Origin: Xenoacremonium recifei
Lineage: Eukaryota; Ascomycota; Sordariomycetes; Hypocreales; Nectriaceae
Length of the DNA: 64,000 nucleotides
Assembly (NCBI GenBank): GCA_012184525.1
Contig: WOFQ01000023.1
Location: 186,001-250,000 of the forward strand
Direction of reading: 5' to 3'
The notes beneath the pieces are model-generated. The model was not told where the DNA came from. It was given only the letters and a program-made list of their open reading frames with translations, and made no database searches. The position numbers were made by a program, and so were the translations under genes. Of this stretch, positions 21,379-31,510 are shown piece after piece. How positions within the stretch are numbered: position 1 is the first letter of the stretch; each line of letters begins with the position of its first letter.

Positions 21379-23837
21379 CTAATTTTGTTGATCCATTGCG
21401 GAAAATACCGACGGCACGTGGGCATCTGCATAGGCATTGAGATGCAGATCAAAGGGGTCCATCGCCATCGACATATCCGGATGCTCCAAACTCGTCGACC
21501 CCATCTCAACCGTGCCGTATGTCAATGAGTGAGGATTGAGAGGGCTGTATCCCGTATAGTAGGGGTCAACAGCTTGTCCATCATTGTCCCTGGCGCCTTG
21601 CCAATCTCCCTGTGTGTCCATCGGTGTATCGCTAAAGGACTGTATTGGTGCTGCCCAGGCCTCTCTTGCGGGCGACTGTTCGTCAACGACGGGGTCTGTG
21701 TGCTCTGAGGCGTCGGGAGCAAAGGCGAATTTGGAGCGGCGATGTAAGCGATTTGGCGCTTCGACCATTTCAGCGGATGGGCTATTGTTCATGTCAGTCA
21801 GGCTGTAGTACTAAGCTGATAGTGTGAACTTACGGCGTTCCAGGCGATCGTGTTCGGAGACCCAGATTCATTATCAGTCTCTCAATATCTGCACACTATT
21901 TAAAAGCTTCAGTTATCGCTCAGGATTCATGGTTATGTTTGCCAACTTACACATGCTGGAACCCAGGCAAAAGCTCTCCGGCTGTAGCCGAGCATGGTCA
22001 CGATGTGGGATAGCTTGACCTTCAACTGCCCCAACGAACGATCTCCGTCCTCTGGAAGAAGGTGACAAAGGTTGTCGATGATCTTTGTGACTTGATATAT
22101 TGCAATCGCCAGCGTCGGACTGTCAATGGGCCGATGTGTTTTGAGATGGTAGATCTCACCCCAAAAGTCGCACAACCTCAATGCGCTCTCGAGACATCGG
22201 CGCTGACAGTGGTCGATGTATTCTTGCGGCGTCTTCTCCATTGCCTCTGGGGAGACTGCTTCACGAATGCCGGGAATCAGGAAGCGGTAGAGGTCGCAGC
22301 GACATAGGTGGATGGTGCTGTGAAGCATGATGTATGTCCTCGCTTCAGCGGAGTGGCACATCAGCATCAATCTGTGTTTGTCGGTGCCCAATTCGGCCGG
22401 CAGGGTGGTTTCGAACAGCTCCAATTCCTGGTCCAGAGCTTGGAGTTCGTCGCGAGTTATGAATGGACTCGACTTCTCCAGTATGACGCCACGTGTGTAT
22501 CTAATGTCACTGTTAGGATGTCTGTACGAGGCTCCTGGCTGATAACACTCACCGAAATATCCTGTCTCGTACATCGTAAATTTTTATGCGATACGCCAGC
22601 GCATCCATATCAGCTTCACTGTCTCCTGGGTCTCTCAAAAAGTGCGAACGGGACTTCAAGCCTCGTTGAAAGCATCGATCATTGCTAGGAAGCCGGATAT
22701 GTATTCTTTCCGTGGGACAAAGGGTCAGGTCTTCAATGCCTCCCGAGAATATCTTGTCAAGGTAAAAAACCGTCCACATCAGCCGTCGGAGGCATTCTTG
22801 GCGGATCGGATCTGCCGTCGGTCGCTCATAATTGAGGCGCTTGGTAAAGGCAATCCGGGCGGCTAGAGACAAGAGCATCCACGCATCTTCGGGTATCCGA
22901 CAGGCAAATCGGAACTTGATCAGGAGCAACAGAGTTTGAAGTTGCGGGATGCTTGTGTTGGTCACTTGGGCGCCTACATCCCGTTGAACCTCGTCCATCC
23001 ATCTTTGTGGGATCGACTTATCCATCGGGTGATCGAGGCAGAGCAGACGCATGCCAGATGCACATATAGCCTTGAGCAGATTGGCATCGAGCTGGCCGTT
23101 GTTCCAGTCCACCACAACGGTGGCCCGGTGCAAGAACTGGCATTCTGCGAGATCCGTCTTATCGAAAAAGGCGCTGATGTACTCTCGGACGACTTCTTTC
23201 TTTTCCGCGTTAAAGACACTAAATATGCTCTTAGAAAATTTGCAAAACAGTCAAATCCAGGAAACATTCGTACCGAGTCATATCGCTCTCAAAGCTGCTG
23301 GCAGTCACCGGGGTCGGCTCGGATCCATAGCTCTCCGTCTGGACACTCACCGGAGACTCCAGGGGCTGTGCGCGAATCGGGAGATCCTGGGGAGACAAGC
23401 CGGACACAGATGCTGCATCAGGGTACCGACAAGGTTGTTGGAGGGATTGGCATCGCGAGCATGGCTGTGTGCCCGAGCATTTGGCCTTCATAAGCCGACA
23501 GGCCGAACAGGCTCTTCGGATCCTCCTCCTCTTCGTCCCCGCCTGCGTCAATTCCTGTGGAGAGAGCTGGCTATTTGCGAGGGCCGATGCTGTGCTCTCT
23601 CCCGAGATGTAACTGCAAACAAGATCTAACCGGGCACAACGAAGACACCCGGACTGTCTCCGGTCACACTTGACCTGCGATGGAACTCAGTGTTGGCAAA
23701 TATCGTCAAATCGACACATGCAAATAAGAGGGAGCACCGACCTTTCTTGCACGGCATTGTCGACATGCCAATTGCCTGCCCTGGCTGGGCTGTCCAACAT
23801 CTTGGCCGGAGGTAAGGGTGATTTCGCTCGAATCCAT
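21379..23837 (-). CDS. Transcription factor with two tandem Zn2Cys6 domains and a fungal-specific regulatory domain
   Basis: Six exons (23837-23742, 23674-23274, 23218-22553, 22500-21951, 21895-21834, 21781-21379) give 725 residues. The start ATG at 23837 opens a first zinc cluster split by intron 1: C25RQC28 RARKVK C35 with C42, C45 and C52, spacing C-x2-C-x6-C-x6-C-x2-C-x6-C. A second complete cluster follows at C88SAC91, C98, C104, C107 and C114. The central part matches the fungal transcription factor middle region, with MWTVFYLDKIFSGG as the family's typical helix. The tail is acidic and Met/Asp-rich. It is divergent from the sulfatase with 387 bp between them. The 62-nt exon 5 and the last junction are the least certain parts; all phases are consistent. 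Confidence 0.82.
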
Positions 23838-23898
23838 TGGCCTGTTCATTCGCGGGGCCCCATGTCCGGGGTAAGTTCTGTTGTCGGAGAACGCAAAG

Positions 23899-23914
23899 GT
23901 ACGAGATCCGGGGA
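23899..23914. promoter_or_regulatory. Copy 1 of the TACGAGATCCG motif
   Basis: GGTACGAGATCCGGGG, near the start of the tandem-zinc factor gene. It shares 11 identical bases with the copies at 24037 and 62669. Confidence 0.5.
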
Positions 23915-24004
23915 GCGAGAACAGGGAGTCTAGGATGTCGGGGAACCCTCGCTGTTAAGAACCTTTATTGTACAGCGCGACTCAGGTAGGCTGGGTCACC
24001 AAAG

Positions 24005-24024
24005 ACCGAGATCCGGAGCCTCCG
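24005..24024. promoter_or_regulatory. Copy 2 of the motif overlapping a CGG-N5-CCG element
   Basis: This reads CCGAGATCCGG followed by AGCCTCCG. Bases 24014-24024 form the inverted repeat CGGAG-C-CTCCG, equivalent to CGG-N5-CCG, a spacing expected for a dimeric Zn2Cys6 site. Confidence 0.5.
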
Positions 24025-24036
24025 ATGTTAGCGCAA

Positions 24037-24053
24037 GTACGAGATCCGGTCCG
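24037..24053. promoter_or_regulatory. Copy 3 of the TACGAGATCCG motif
   Basis: GTACGAGATCCGGTCCG, 172 bp before the sulfatase ATG, in the same orientation as copy 1. Confidence 0.5.
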
Positions 24054-24224
24054 TCTCCGAGACAGTCGGGACCGCGATGCCAATCACGAGTGTTGGGCTA
24101 GATAAAAGAGTACGACGCGGCCGGTTTCTTGCGCAGAGGATTGGAATAGTCCACAAATTTTGATCTCGTCATCGTGCCCTGGCTCGCACCTCATTGTGCT
24201 AAAGGCGTGAGATAACGAGCAAAG

Positions 24225-25799
24225 ATGCCCTTTGATCACCGACTTCCCCCGAAGCCCCTACCGCTAAAGGTGGGCTCGAAGAATGGAGGAGACAGGCCGA
24301 ATTTCATCATCTTCATGCCTGATCAGCTCAGGTATGATTCTCTGGGATGCACGACGGGGCCAAACTCAGAGGTGAAGACACCCAACATCGACGCCTTTGC
24401 GGCGCGTGGTAGTCTCTTCACCAACTGCTTCACTCAAGCCTCCGTCTGCTCGCAATCAAGATGCAGCATGTTCACGGGCACATATCCCCACGTCAGTGGC
24501 CACCGGAGTCTGGAGAATCTCATCAAGCCGTGGGAGCCCAACGTTTTCCGCAGCCTCAAGGAAAATGGCTATCATGTGGCGTGTCTCGCGCCGCGCGGCG
24601 ACACCTTTGCTCCTACGGTAACGGAGCTGAGTGTGACGGAGTACGGCTTTCTCGAGACCCCAGAATTTATGCCCAAGTTTGCAGGTGGCCCGCCTGTAGA
24701 GAAGGATGAGAGCATATGGGCGCGACTCTTCTATCGAGGGCTGAGAGATGCCAACAAAGCGCTGGATTACGACGAAGCCGTGGTTCGTTCAGCACTCACA
24801 TGGCTTGACTGCCCACCTACGGACAAACCTTGGGTGCTGTTCATGCCCCTCGTCTTCCCTCACTGCCCATTCCAGGTTGAGGAGCCTTACTTCTCCATGT
24901 ATGACAGATCTAAGCTATCCGACGTCATGGCGACCACGGATAGGAAGACGGGCTATGAGCCGCGATATATGAAGGCCATCCGTGAGAGATACGGCACCGA
25001 CCGTGCCACGGATGAAATCTGGAGAGAGATCAAGGCGACATACTACGGGATGATTTCGCGGTTAGATGATCAGTTTGGCCGGGTCATTAAGAAAATCGAG
25101 GAACTGGACTTGTGGAAAGAGACCGTTACCATGTTTTTCACCGACCACGGCGAGTATCTCGGCGACCACGGCCTCATTGAGAAGTGGCCCTCGGGTCTCT
25201 CAGAAACCCTGGTCCATGAGCCGCTCATCATCGGTGGTGCAGGACTGCCCGAAGGAAAGAAAATTGAGGCGATGACCGAAATGGTCGACCTGGTACCGAC
25301 CATGTTGGAGTTTACGGGTATCGGCGAATCTTTCGCTCATAATGGCCTGTCATGGATTCCGATCCTCTGCGGCAACGAAACCAAGCACAAGGACTACTCA
25401 TTCTCCGAGGGCGGTTTTCTCACCTCGGAAGAGCCTCTGCTTGAGCAAGCGCCCTACCCCTACGATCTCAAGGCCGGGCTTCAGCATGAAGATACCACAC
25501 TGGTCGGCAAAGCCATATCGCTTCGTGACGAAACGTGGACATTCATCTACCGCCTGTACGAGCCATCGGAGCTGTACCACCGCTGGAATGACCCTCATGA
25601 GTTGCACAACCTGGCCGAGGATCCGGAGCACAAGCACCTTGCCGACAAGTATGAGAAGGTCACGCTGAAGTGGCTTCTTCGGGGCGCTGATGTGATGCCC
25701 TGGAAGTCGGATGCGCGGTTCCCTGAGGTGAAGCTGAAGAGTCCCCGGGAGCAGATGGAGGAGCGTCTGAAACAGGTTGGCAAAGAGACAGCCAATTGA
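24225..25799 (+). CDS. Sulfatase (type I, arylsulfatase/iduronate-sulfatase-like)
   Basis: A single exon of 524 residues with no signal peptide, so probably cytoplasmic. The alkaline-phosphatase-fold metal ligands are visible: MPDQLRYDSL near the start (the first Asp pair is usually DD or DQ in such enzymes) and FFTDHGEYLGDHG near residue 305. The formylglycine site region is ASVCSQSRCSMFTGTYPH with Cys75. Type I sulfatases need C/S-x-P-x-R; here the third position is Gln (CSQSR), so maturation may be altered. The enzyme would release sulfate from an ester; the substrate is unknown. It is divergent from a tandem-zinc regulator that is its most likely controller. Confidence 0.88.
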   Translation: MPFDHRLPPKPLPLKVGSKNGGDRPNFIIFMPDQLRYDSLGCTTGPNSEVKTPNIDAFAARGSLFTNCFTQASVCSQSRCSMFTGTYPHVSGHRSLENLIKPWEPNVFRSLKENGYHVACLAPRGDTFAPTVTELSVTEYGFLETPEFMPKFAGGPPVEKDESIWARLFYRGLRDANKALDYDEAVVRSALTWLDCPPTDKPWVLFMPLVFPHCPFQVEEPYFSMYDRSKLSDVMATTDRKTGYEPRYMKAIRERYGTDRATDEIWREIKATYYGMISRLDDQFGRVIKKIEELDLWKETVTMFFTDHGEYLGDHGLIEKWPSGLSETLVHEPLIIGGAGLPEGKKIEAMTEMVDLVPTMLEFTGIGESFAHNGLSWIPILCGNETKHKDYSFSEGGFLTSEEPLLEQAPYPYDLKAGLQHEDTTLVGKAISLRDETWTFIYRLYEPSELYHRWNDPHELHNLAEDPEHKHLADKYEKVTLKWLLRGADVMPWKSDARFPEVKLKSPREQMEERLKQVGKETAN

Positions 25800-26623
25800 T
25801 CTGATGGGCAAGGGGAAGCGTGTGACTAGACACCAAAGATCCCTGGTCTGCAAATAAAGTGTACCTGTCATGTAGAGCAACGCATCGATTCATTAGAGGA
25901 AGAATGAGACGAGATAATCTCGTACAAAAGCTATATAAAACAACAGGGCCGAACTATCGCCATTCCAGCAAACCTTCCATTCGTTCTACATGGTGCAGTT
26001 CAAATACCTGCGTAGAATCTGCAATATTAAGAAAAGTCTTACGGGCAGCGGCTGAAACAGAGACTTCCGAATTTATCGGCTCCGTACGTAGTACAGCATT
26101 GCTGCTCCGGAGCCGAAGCCCGGCAGTGGGGCCGTGATTAATTGAAGGAAGCACCAAGGAATCCTCCGGATGGCCCCCGGGTTAGCCATTTGGTGAGGGT
26201 TGAGGCATGAGCAGAATGGGACCCGAAAGAGAATCTTCCGGGGGTGCGGTGATAGCTCCTTCGCTCATCAAAGCAAAGAGAAGGTGGCTGGGCCTTTCAA
26301 TCCCGCTCCAAGAGTCGAGATTCCTAAATCCGGAGCATATATTCGTTGATGACCCGAACCCTTTTTCACCTCCAGGAAGACACGAGCCCCCAAGCCCTAC
26401 AGCAGTGGCCCTACTTAGCGTCTCACGTCAGCGCCAGCCTATCTCAGGCCTTGGTGTGAAATAGCCCACGGCTTCATTGGACAAAGCTGCCCCTGCAACC
26501 AGGGAGTCTCTGGCGCCGGCCCGCGCTAAAGTGAGACCAGGATCGCTTCTTAAACAGCTACCATCCCCCAGCAATGAGGACGCTGCTTTGATCTTTGCTT
26601 GTCCACGCGGGCGGTGACTGACG
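25800..26623. other. Intergenic region between sulfatase and P450 genes
   Basis: The 3' flank of the sulfatase and the promoter of the P450. Frames at 26207-26464 plus and 26428-26859 minus are not supported. Confidence 0.6.
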
Positions 26624-28472
26624 ATGGAGTCTCTTACGCCAGATGCTCTCAATGGGGGCGCCTCTGCGTCCCAGGGGTTCATCGCTGATCTTGTCGGCCA
26701 GCGTTCAAGCACGGAATTGATCGTCTTGGCGACAGTCCTGGCTAGTGCTTTTCTTCTGCCTTTGCTCAATAAGCTGCTTACGCCGACGCTTGATCCCCGC
26801 GAACCCCCTGCTATCAAGCCGTCAATCCCATGGATCGGGCACATCATTGGGATCATCAAGCACCAATCCGACTACCACAGAATCATCCAGTATGTCAAGG
26901 ACCTCCAGCTATTGGAATTACACTCCCAAAGCCTTTATCTACTATGCACTCTCTGGAAACCCAGCTAATGCCCTTCACCTCGCAGCAATGCCCACCCCTC
27001 GCGATCCGCCATCACTCTCCCCATGCTTAATGGCAAGCTCTACGCCATCTACGATCCCCAGCTCGTCCAATCCGTTCTACGAAACAAGATCGCTTCCTTC
27101 GAGCCCTTCGTGGAAGACTTTGCCCAAAAGACATTTGGTCTCGAGGAGCCGACCTTTCGGAAGATCAAGGATACCCCCGGCCTCATCGAGGACTTCACCG
27201 ACGCGATTCACGCCAGCTTCCAGACCGAGAGTCTACACAAGATGAATGTTCATTTTCTAGGGAGCATTTCGGAGAAGATGAACCCTGTCAGCCAGGGATC
27301 CATGATTTTGGATAAGAAGAATGCAGGAAAAGAACGGTTGCTGGACGGAGGTTTCGAGGTTGAGCACTTATTCCTTTGGGTTCGAGATGTCATGTCAATG
27401 GCAACTATGAAGTCCCTTTACGGCGACCATAACCCATTCGATGGCGACTACGATCTCATTGATGATATATGGTAAGTGTTTGTGTCTTTTCCTTCACTGG
27501 CCGGGTCCTGTAGTTCTATCTTCTAATGAGCCCAGGACTTTTGAAGCCGCTGTCCCCTACTTCCTCCTCAACCTCCCTACAATGGCCATGCGTAAATCCT
27601 ACGACGCCCGCGCAAATATCCAGGCCCTCCTCCGCAAATACTACGTCGCCGAATACGACTTCCAAGACCCCAGCGCCTCGACTCTCGTCCTCAACCGAGC
27701 CGCAGCCTTGCGCAGGCACAAGTTCAATGGAGAGGAGATGGGCTCAACCGAAGCCATCCTTCCTGTCGTTGCGACCATTAACGCGGTGCCGACCTTTTAC
27801 TGGATGATGCTCTTTATATATGACCGACCAGAGCTCGTTGCTCGACTGCAAAAGGAAGTCGAAGGCGCCGCCACTATCACGGATGAAAACGGCGCCAAGA
27901 CCGTCACCTTCAACATCGCCGAGTTCGACGACAAACTACCACTTCTTATCAGCTGCTACCGTGAGACCATGCGCCTGTGCAACCACTCTGTCAGCGTTCG
28001 TCGCATCATGACAGACCTCACAGTCACCGACTCGCGCGGCCAGACTTTCCTACTCAAGCAAGGCACCGATCTTCAACTCCCAGCCGGCGTCACACATTAT
28101 GACGAGACCATCTGGGGTTCTGACGCTTCCTCGTTCAACGCTGAGCGCTTCTTGCCGCCCGTTGTGCGAGATCGGAGCCCCGAGGGCCTAGAGACGGAGA
28201 AGCGGCGCAAGGCTGGGTACTTCCCCTTTGGCGGTGGCCGGCATCTGTGCCCTGGGCGCAACTTTGCGTTTGCCGAGATCTTGGGCTTCATGGCGGTGCT
28301 ACTTCTAGGGTTCGATATTGAGGCTACGGGCAAGCAGTTTGGTGAGGTGAAGATGTTGGGGCCGCAGTTGGCGAGCGGGACGGTCAAGCCGGAGAAGGGG
28401 GGCAAGGGCTTGGGGGCCAAGATCCACGTGAGGGAGGGATATGAGGACGTGGATTGGAAGTTTAAGTGCTGA
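26624..28472 (+). CDS. Cytochrome P450 monooxygenase
   Basis: Three exons (26624-26889, 26986-27471, 27536-28472) give 562 residues. An N-terminal membrane anchor lies at about 33-53 (LIVLATVLASAFLLPLLNKL). Conserved P450 elements in order: proline-rich IPWIGHIIG, the K-helix ExxR as CYRETMRL, a PERF-like FNAERFLPP, and the heme loop FPFGGGRHLCPGRNFA with the Cys thiolate ligand. The long spacer and FGGGRHLCPG form resemble fungal relatives of the CYP7/CYP8 (steroid or prostanoid hydroxylase-like) clan, but substrate cannot be assigned. Intron 1 (96 bp, GTATGT, AGCTAAT branch) restores NAHPSRSAITLPML; intron 2 is 64 bp. It is not in an obvious biosynthetic cluster. Confidence 0.9.
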
Positions 28473-28725
28473 TCTACGGAGTCCTTAACTGATGCACATC
28501 AAGTCTCTGACTGCTGCCCATAAATACACTAATGTGTTGGGATTAGATCCTGGGAAAGCTATCTGTGTTAAAAGGGGATACGCCCCAACTACCTGCTCAT
28601 TCTCGACAACCCAAAATACCGACCTCTCCCGTGTTCAAGACACCCTGCTGAAAGATGTTCCATTTCCTCCATACCTGTCACCCAACTGCGACTACATGAT
28701 GGACTCCTATCATCAGATACCTCAA

Positions 28726-29442
28726 TCACTCCCGCTCGGTGCCAGTCAAAGGTCCGCCCAACGCAACACGATGCTGACCAGAAGCGGTATTCGTCTGAGT
28801 ACCAGCAGACGCCGATCCCGAAGCATTCTGGGGGCTCGCCTGGGACAGAGACACGCCCATAACCTCGGCCAGAGGGTCGTTAATTCGATATCGAGAGACA
28901 ACATCCATTGACGTCTCCAGAGGAGGCATCTCGGCCATTGTCTGCGCTGGGTTCATCGGGATCGATGAGGGAGAGTCCTCGCCATCGTGCGGGATGATCA
29001 GAGCCGGCTGGTACAGGATACGATGAGAGTGGGTGTACAGCCAGATGTCCTCGGGCCAGGTGGGCGGCGGAGGAGCAGTATGCGACGTCTCGTACTGGAT
29101 GACCATGGTTCTTCGGTGCGGTCCGTCATCTCCCTGTCCAGCCAGGCCTGGAGCAGGAGTGTTAGCCTGCTGAGGCGGGAGAGTCGAAGCTCCAGCTCCA
29201 GCAGCGTCAGAGGAGGCTCCGGGGTTGGCAAGACGGTTGCCCATGTTGTCAGCGTCTCCGTTGCTCTCGGACGTACGAGTTGAAGCTGTCGAAGATGAGG
29301 CGTCGTCGTCCACGGGCGCAGGCTGGCCACGGGGGAACAGGCAGTTGACACAGTTGGTGTGGTTGGCGTTCTCGTCGGTGGCGCGAAGCCGGGCTTCAGA
29401 GTTCTGTTGCTTGTTGCGGATGGGCAGGGAGTAGTAATGCAT
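28726..29442 (-). CDS. Hypothetical low-complexity protein
   Basis: A single-exon frame of 238 residues with a true ATG at 29442. No known domain. The N-terminus has a CVNC pair (HTNCVNCLFPRG). The middle is Ser/Ala/Asp-rich and disordered. A more ordered block follows (TWPEDIWLYTHSHRILYQPA), and the end is Gly/Ser/Thr-rich. The ordered block looks coding, so I regard this as a real gene of unknown role. It converges with the P450 gene, with 253 bp between the stops. Confidence 0.55.
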   Translation of the reverse strand: MHYYSLPIRNKQQNSEARLRATDENANHTNCVNCLFPRGQPAPVDDDASSSTASTRTSESNGDADNMGNRLANPGASSDAAGAGASTLPPQQANTPAPGLAGQGDDGPHRRTMVIQYETSHTAPPPPTWPEDIWLYTHSHRILYQPALIIPHDGEDSPSSIPMNPAQTMAEMPPLETSMDVVSRYRINDPLAEVMGVSLSQASPQNASGSASAGTQTNTASGQHRVALGGPLTGTERE

Positions 29443-31510
29443 CGTGCAACGGCCTTGGAGGTGCTGCTTTTGGCTTTGGAGGAGCGAAGCAAAGGTGATA
29501 CCCGTACAACGAAAAGCAGCGAAGATGGAGGATCGAGGAGAAAGTGGCTGTCTCGGAGAAGATGTGTGAGCGAGTGAAGAATAAATGTCCAGAGGGAAGA
29601 GGGGGAGCCGCCTTGACCCTGATTTCCGGTGGCTGCGTGATGTTACGCAGCCTTCTGCAGACAGCCGGCTCGAGGATCACTGGCTGGCTGCTCATCCATC
29701 ACGGGAAGCAGACGCTGGATTGTTGAAGGGGCGTAGAATCATAGCTTTATGCTGGTCCAGTGTATGTAGCAAGCATCGCATCAAACTAGTTTATTCATGA
29801 TAGATCGTATGCAAATGCTCCAGATCTGCCATCTTCTGCTGTCGCTGGCGTGGGACTCTTTCGGTGTGCTCACCGACTTTGCAGAAACTTGCGGCATCTG
29901 CCAGCCACCCAAGTATTGTCGACTGGTTGAGGTCTGTGGTGATACACTGGCCCGTATTGGGTGGTAAGAGGCTGCCTGCCTAGTGGCTCAATTGCGACTC
30001 TGCTCTGCAACGGCCGTCTTGATAAGAATACGATGGGCTTTCGGCCGTCGTCATCCCACACCACGAGCAAACAGTTACGGCGCCAAGTCTCCGTAACTGT
30101 GGTGGTTTCGCTTGAGAGGAGTGCTTTTGGTGGTCTTTGGGATGATTGTTCCATACTCACTCATGTCTTGGGTTAGGAGTGTGGGAGATGGATAACCTAT
30201 GTCCAGCACTCATCTCAAAGCTTCCTAGGCCGTCTGAGCCCCCTTTGCTTCGTCTTGAGCGAGTATCGCGGGTGTCACAGCACATGCAACTCTCCTGAGC
30301 TAACCCATCCTCGCTTACTGGGCGGTTTCAGTCCAAGCAAACAATGGAGGCAAGCTTCGGCTGTGAAATTAACTTCAGGTAAGCTCCTCCTGTTGTGTAA
30401 CCCGAGGTTCAGTTGTCCAATTGGCAGTTGGCTCGAGGCGCCCTGTGCATTTGGTCAAGCTCTGCGGACAATGGAGTTCGAAGGAACTTGAACTAGTTAG
30501 TCATCAAAAGCACTGGTTAGTCGCAGGCATGAGAGAGTCGGGTCATCTATTGTGCCATCAATGGAGATAATGCATTGGCGTAGGTCATTCATATGCATGT
30601 CAGCAAGACAGCCAACGCAACTCTTCCCAGTTGGTCGAGACAGCTAAGTTGGCTGGCGCGTTAGACTCTGCCTGTGCTTGGAGTGCGACTCGCTAGCACT
30701 GCACTACGGGCACATTAGAGCAGCCTCTTGGGATTTAGTTTCGGGCCGAGAGATCAATTGGTGACCATACTTCAGACAACCTTTGTCATTGTGAAGCAAG
30801 ACGCCATCTCAATATACCCTGACCACTGACAGCTGATGCCATTGAGAGGGCGATATGCGCCAGATAATGCAATCTTCATTTCAAAAACATAGAGAGACCC
30901 TAACAGCACGCAAGACGGATACTCTACGGCAGAGTCATCCTGTTGTCATGCTGAGATTCAACGCGGGGAGTCCAGCCTATTAGTACAGGGTAAGCGGCCC
31001 GGCCATCGGGATGTGGGATGCCGGATTAGCAAGGTTGACAAGCGCTGAAGTCTATGACGCCACGGCCCACCTAAGGGAGCTATTGCTCTGCACTTTGCAA
31101 GATCACTGCCAGCCGGATGCAAAGGAAGCAAAGCAATTCGGGCATCGCAATTATTGAGAAGCCCGAAGGCCGACTTCGCCGACTTCTGACTGCTATCATG
31201 ACCCGCTATCAGCCGCATCGCCCTATAATGGCGCGCGTGTCGTCATCGACGCCTCACCAATACGCAGCTCATGCGAGGGCTATCCACGCGACAGCTTAAG
31301 CATAATAAAGCTTCCGCCCCACGAGCATAATGGCAGCGGAAGGAAGGAGCTTCCTGTCGTCTTTTGCAACTTCCATATTATCGGATGAATGAAGTAGAGG
31401 GCATGCCTTGGCTTATGTAATTGCTTGAGGCCATATCAATTCCCCCTCTTGACTTCATTCATCGCGTCTCGACACTTCGTTGGGCCTCATCTCGTCCACC
31501 GTCACGCGCC
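29443..31510. other. Long intergenic region upstream of the ABC transporter
   Basis: About 2 kb with no supported gene. Several short frames exist on both strands, none with a recognisable motif. The right part should contain the ABC transporter promoter, and the leader just before 31511 is CT-rich. Confidence 0.6.

Larger units (their letters stand above)
23838..24224. promoter_or_regulatory. Bidirectional promoter between tandem-zinc factor and sulfatase
   Basis: A 387-bp divergent intergenic region with three copies of CGAGATCCGG-type sequence, a CGG-N5-CCG element and an 11-bp inverted repeat GTCTCCGAGAC at 24053-24063. These are the kinds of sites bound by Zn2Cys6 regulators. The natural candidate binder is the divergently encoded factor; this is inference. 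Confidence 0.55.

Noticed and set aside
26745..27245. 166-residue plus-strand frame
   Set aside because: Overlaps the P450 exons in another frame; the splice model with P450 motifs explains the region.
28492..28911. 139-residue plus-strand frame after the P450
   Set aside because: Partly antisense to the 28726-29442 gene and the P450 3' flank; no motif.
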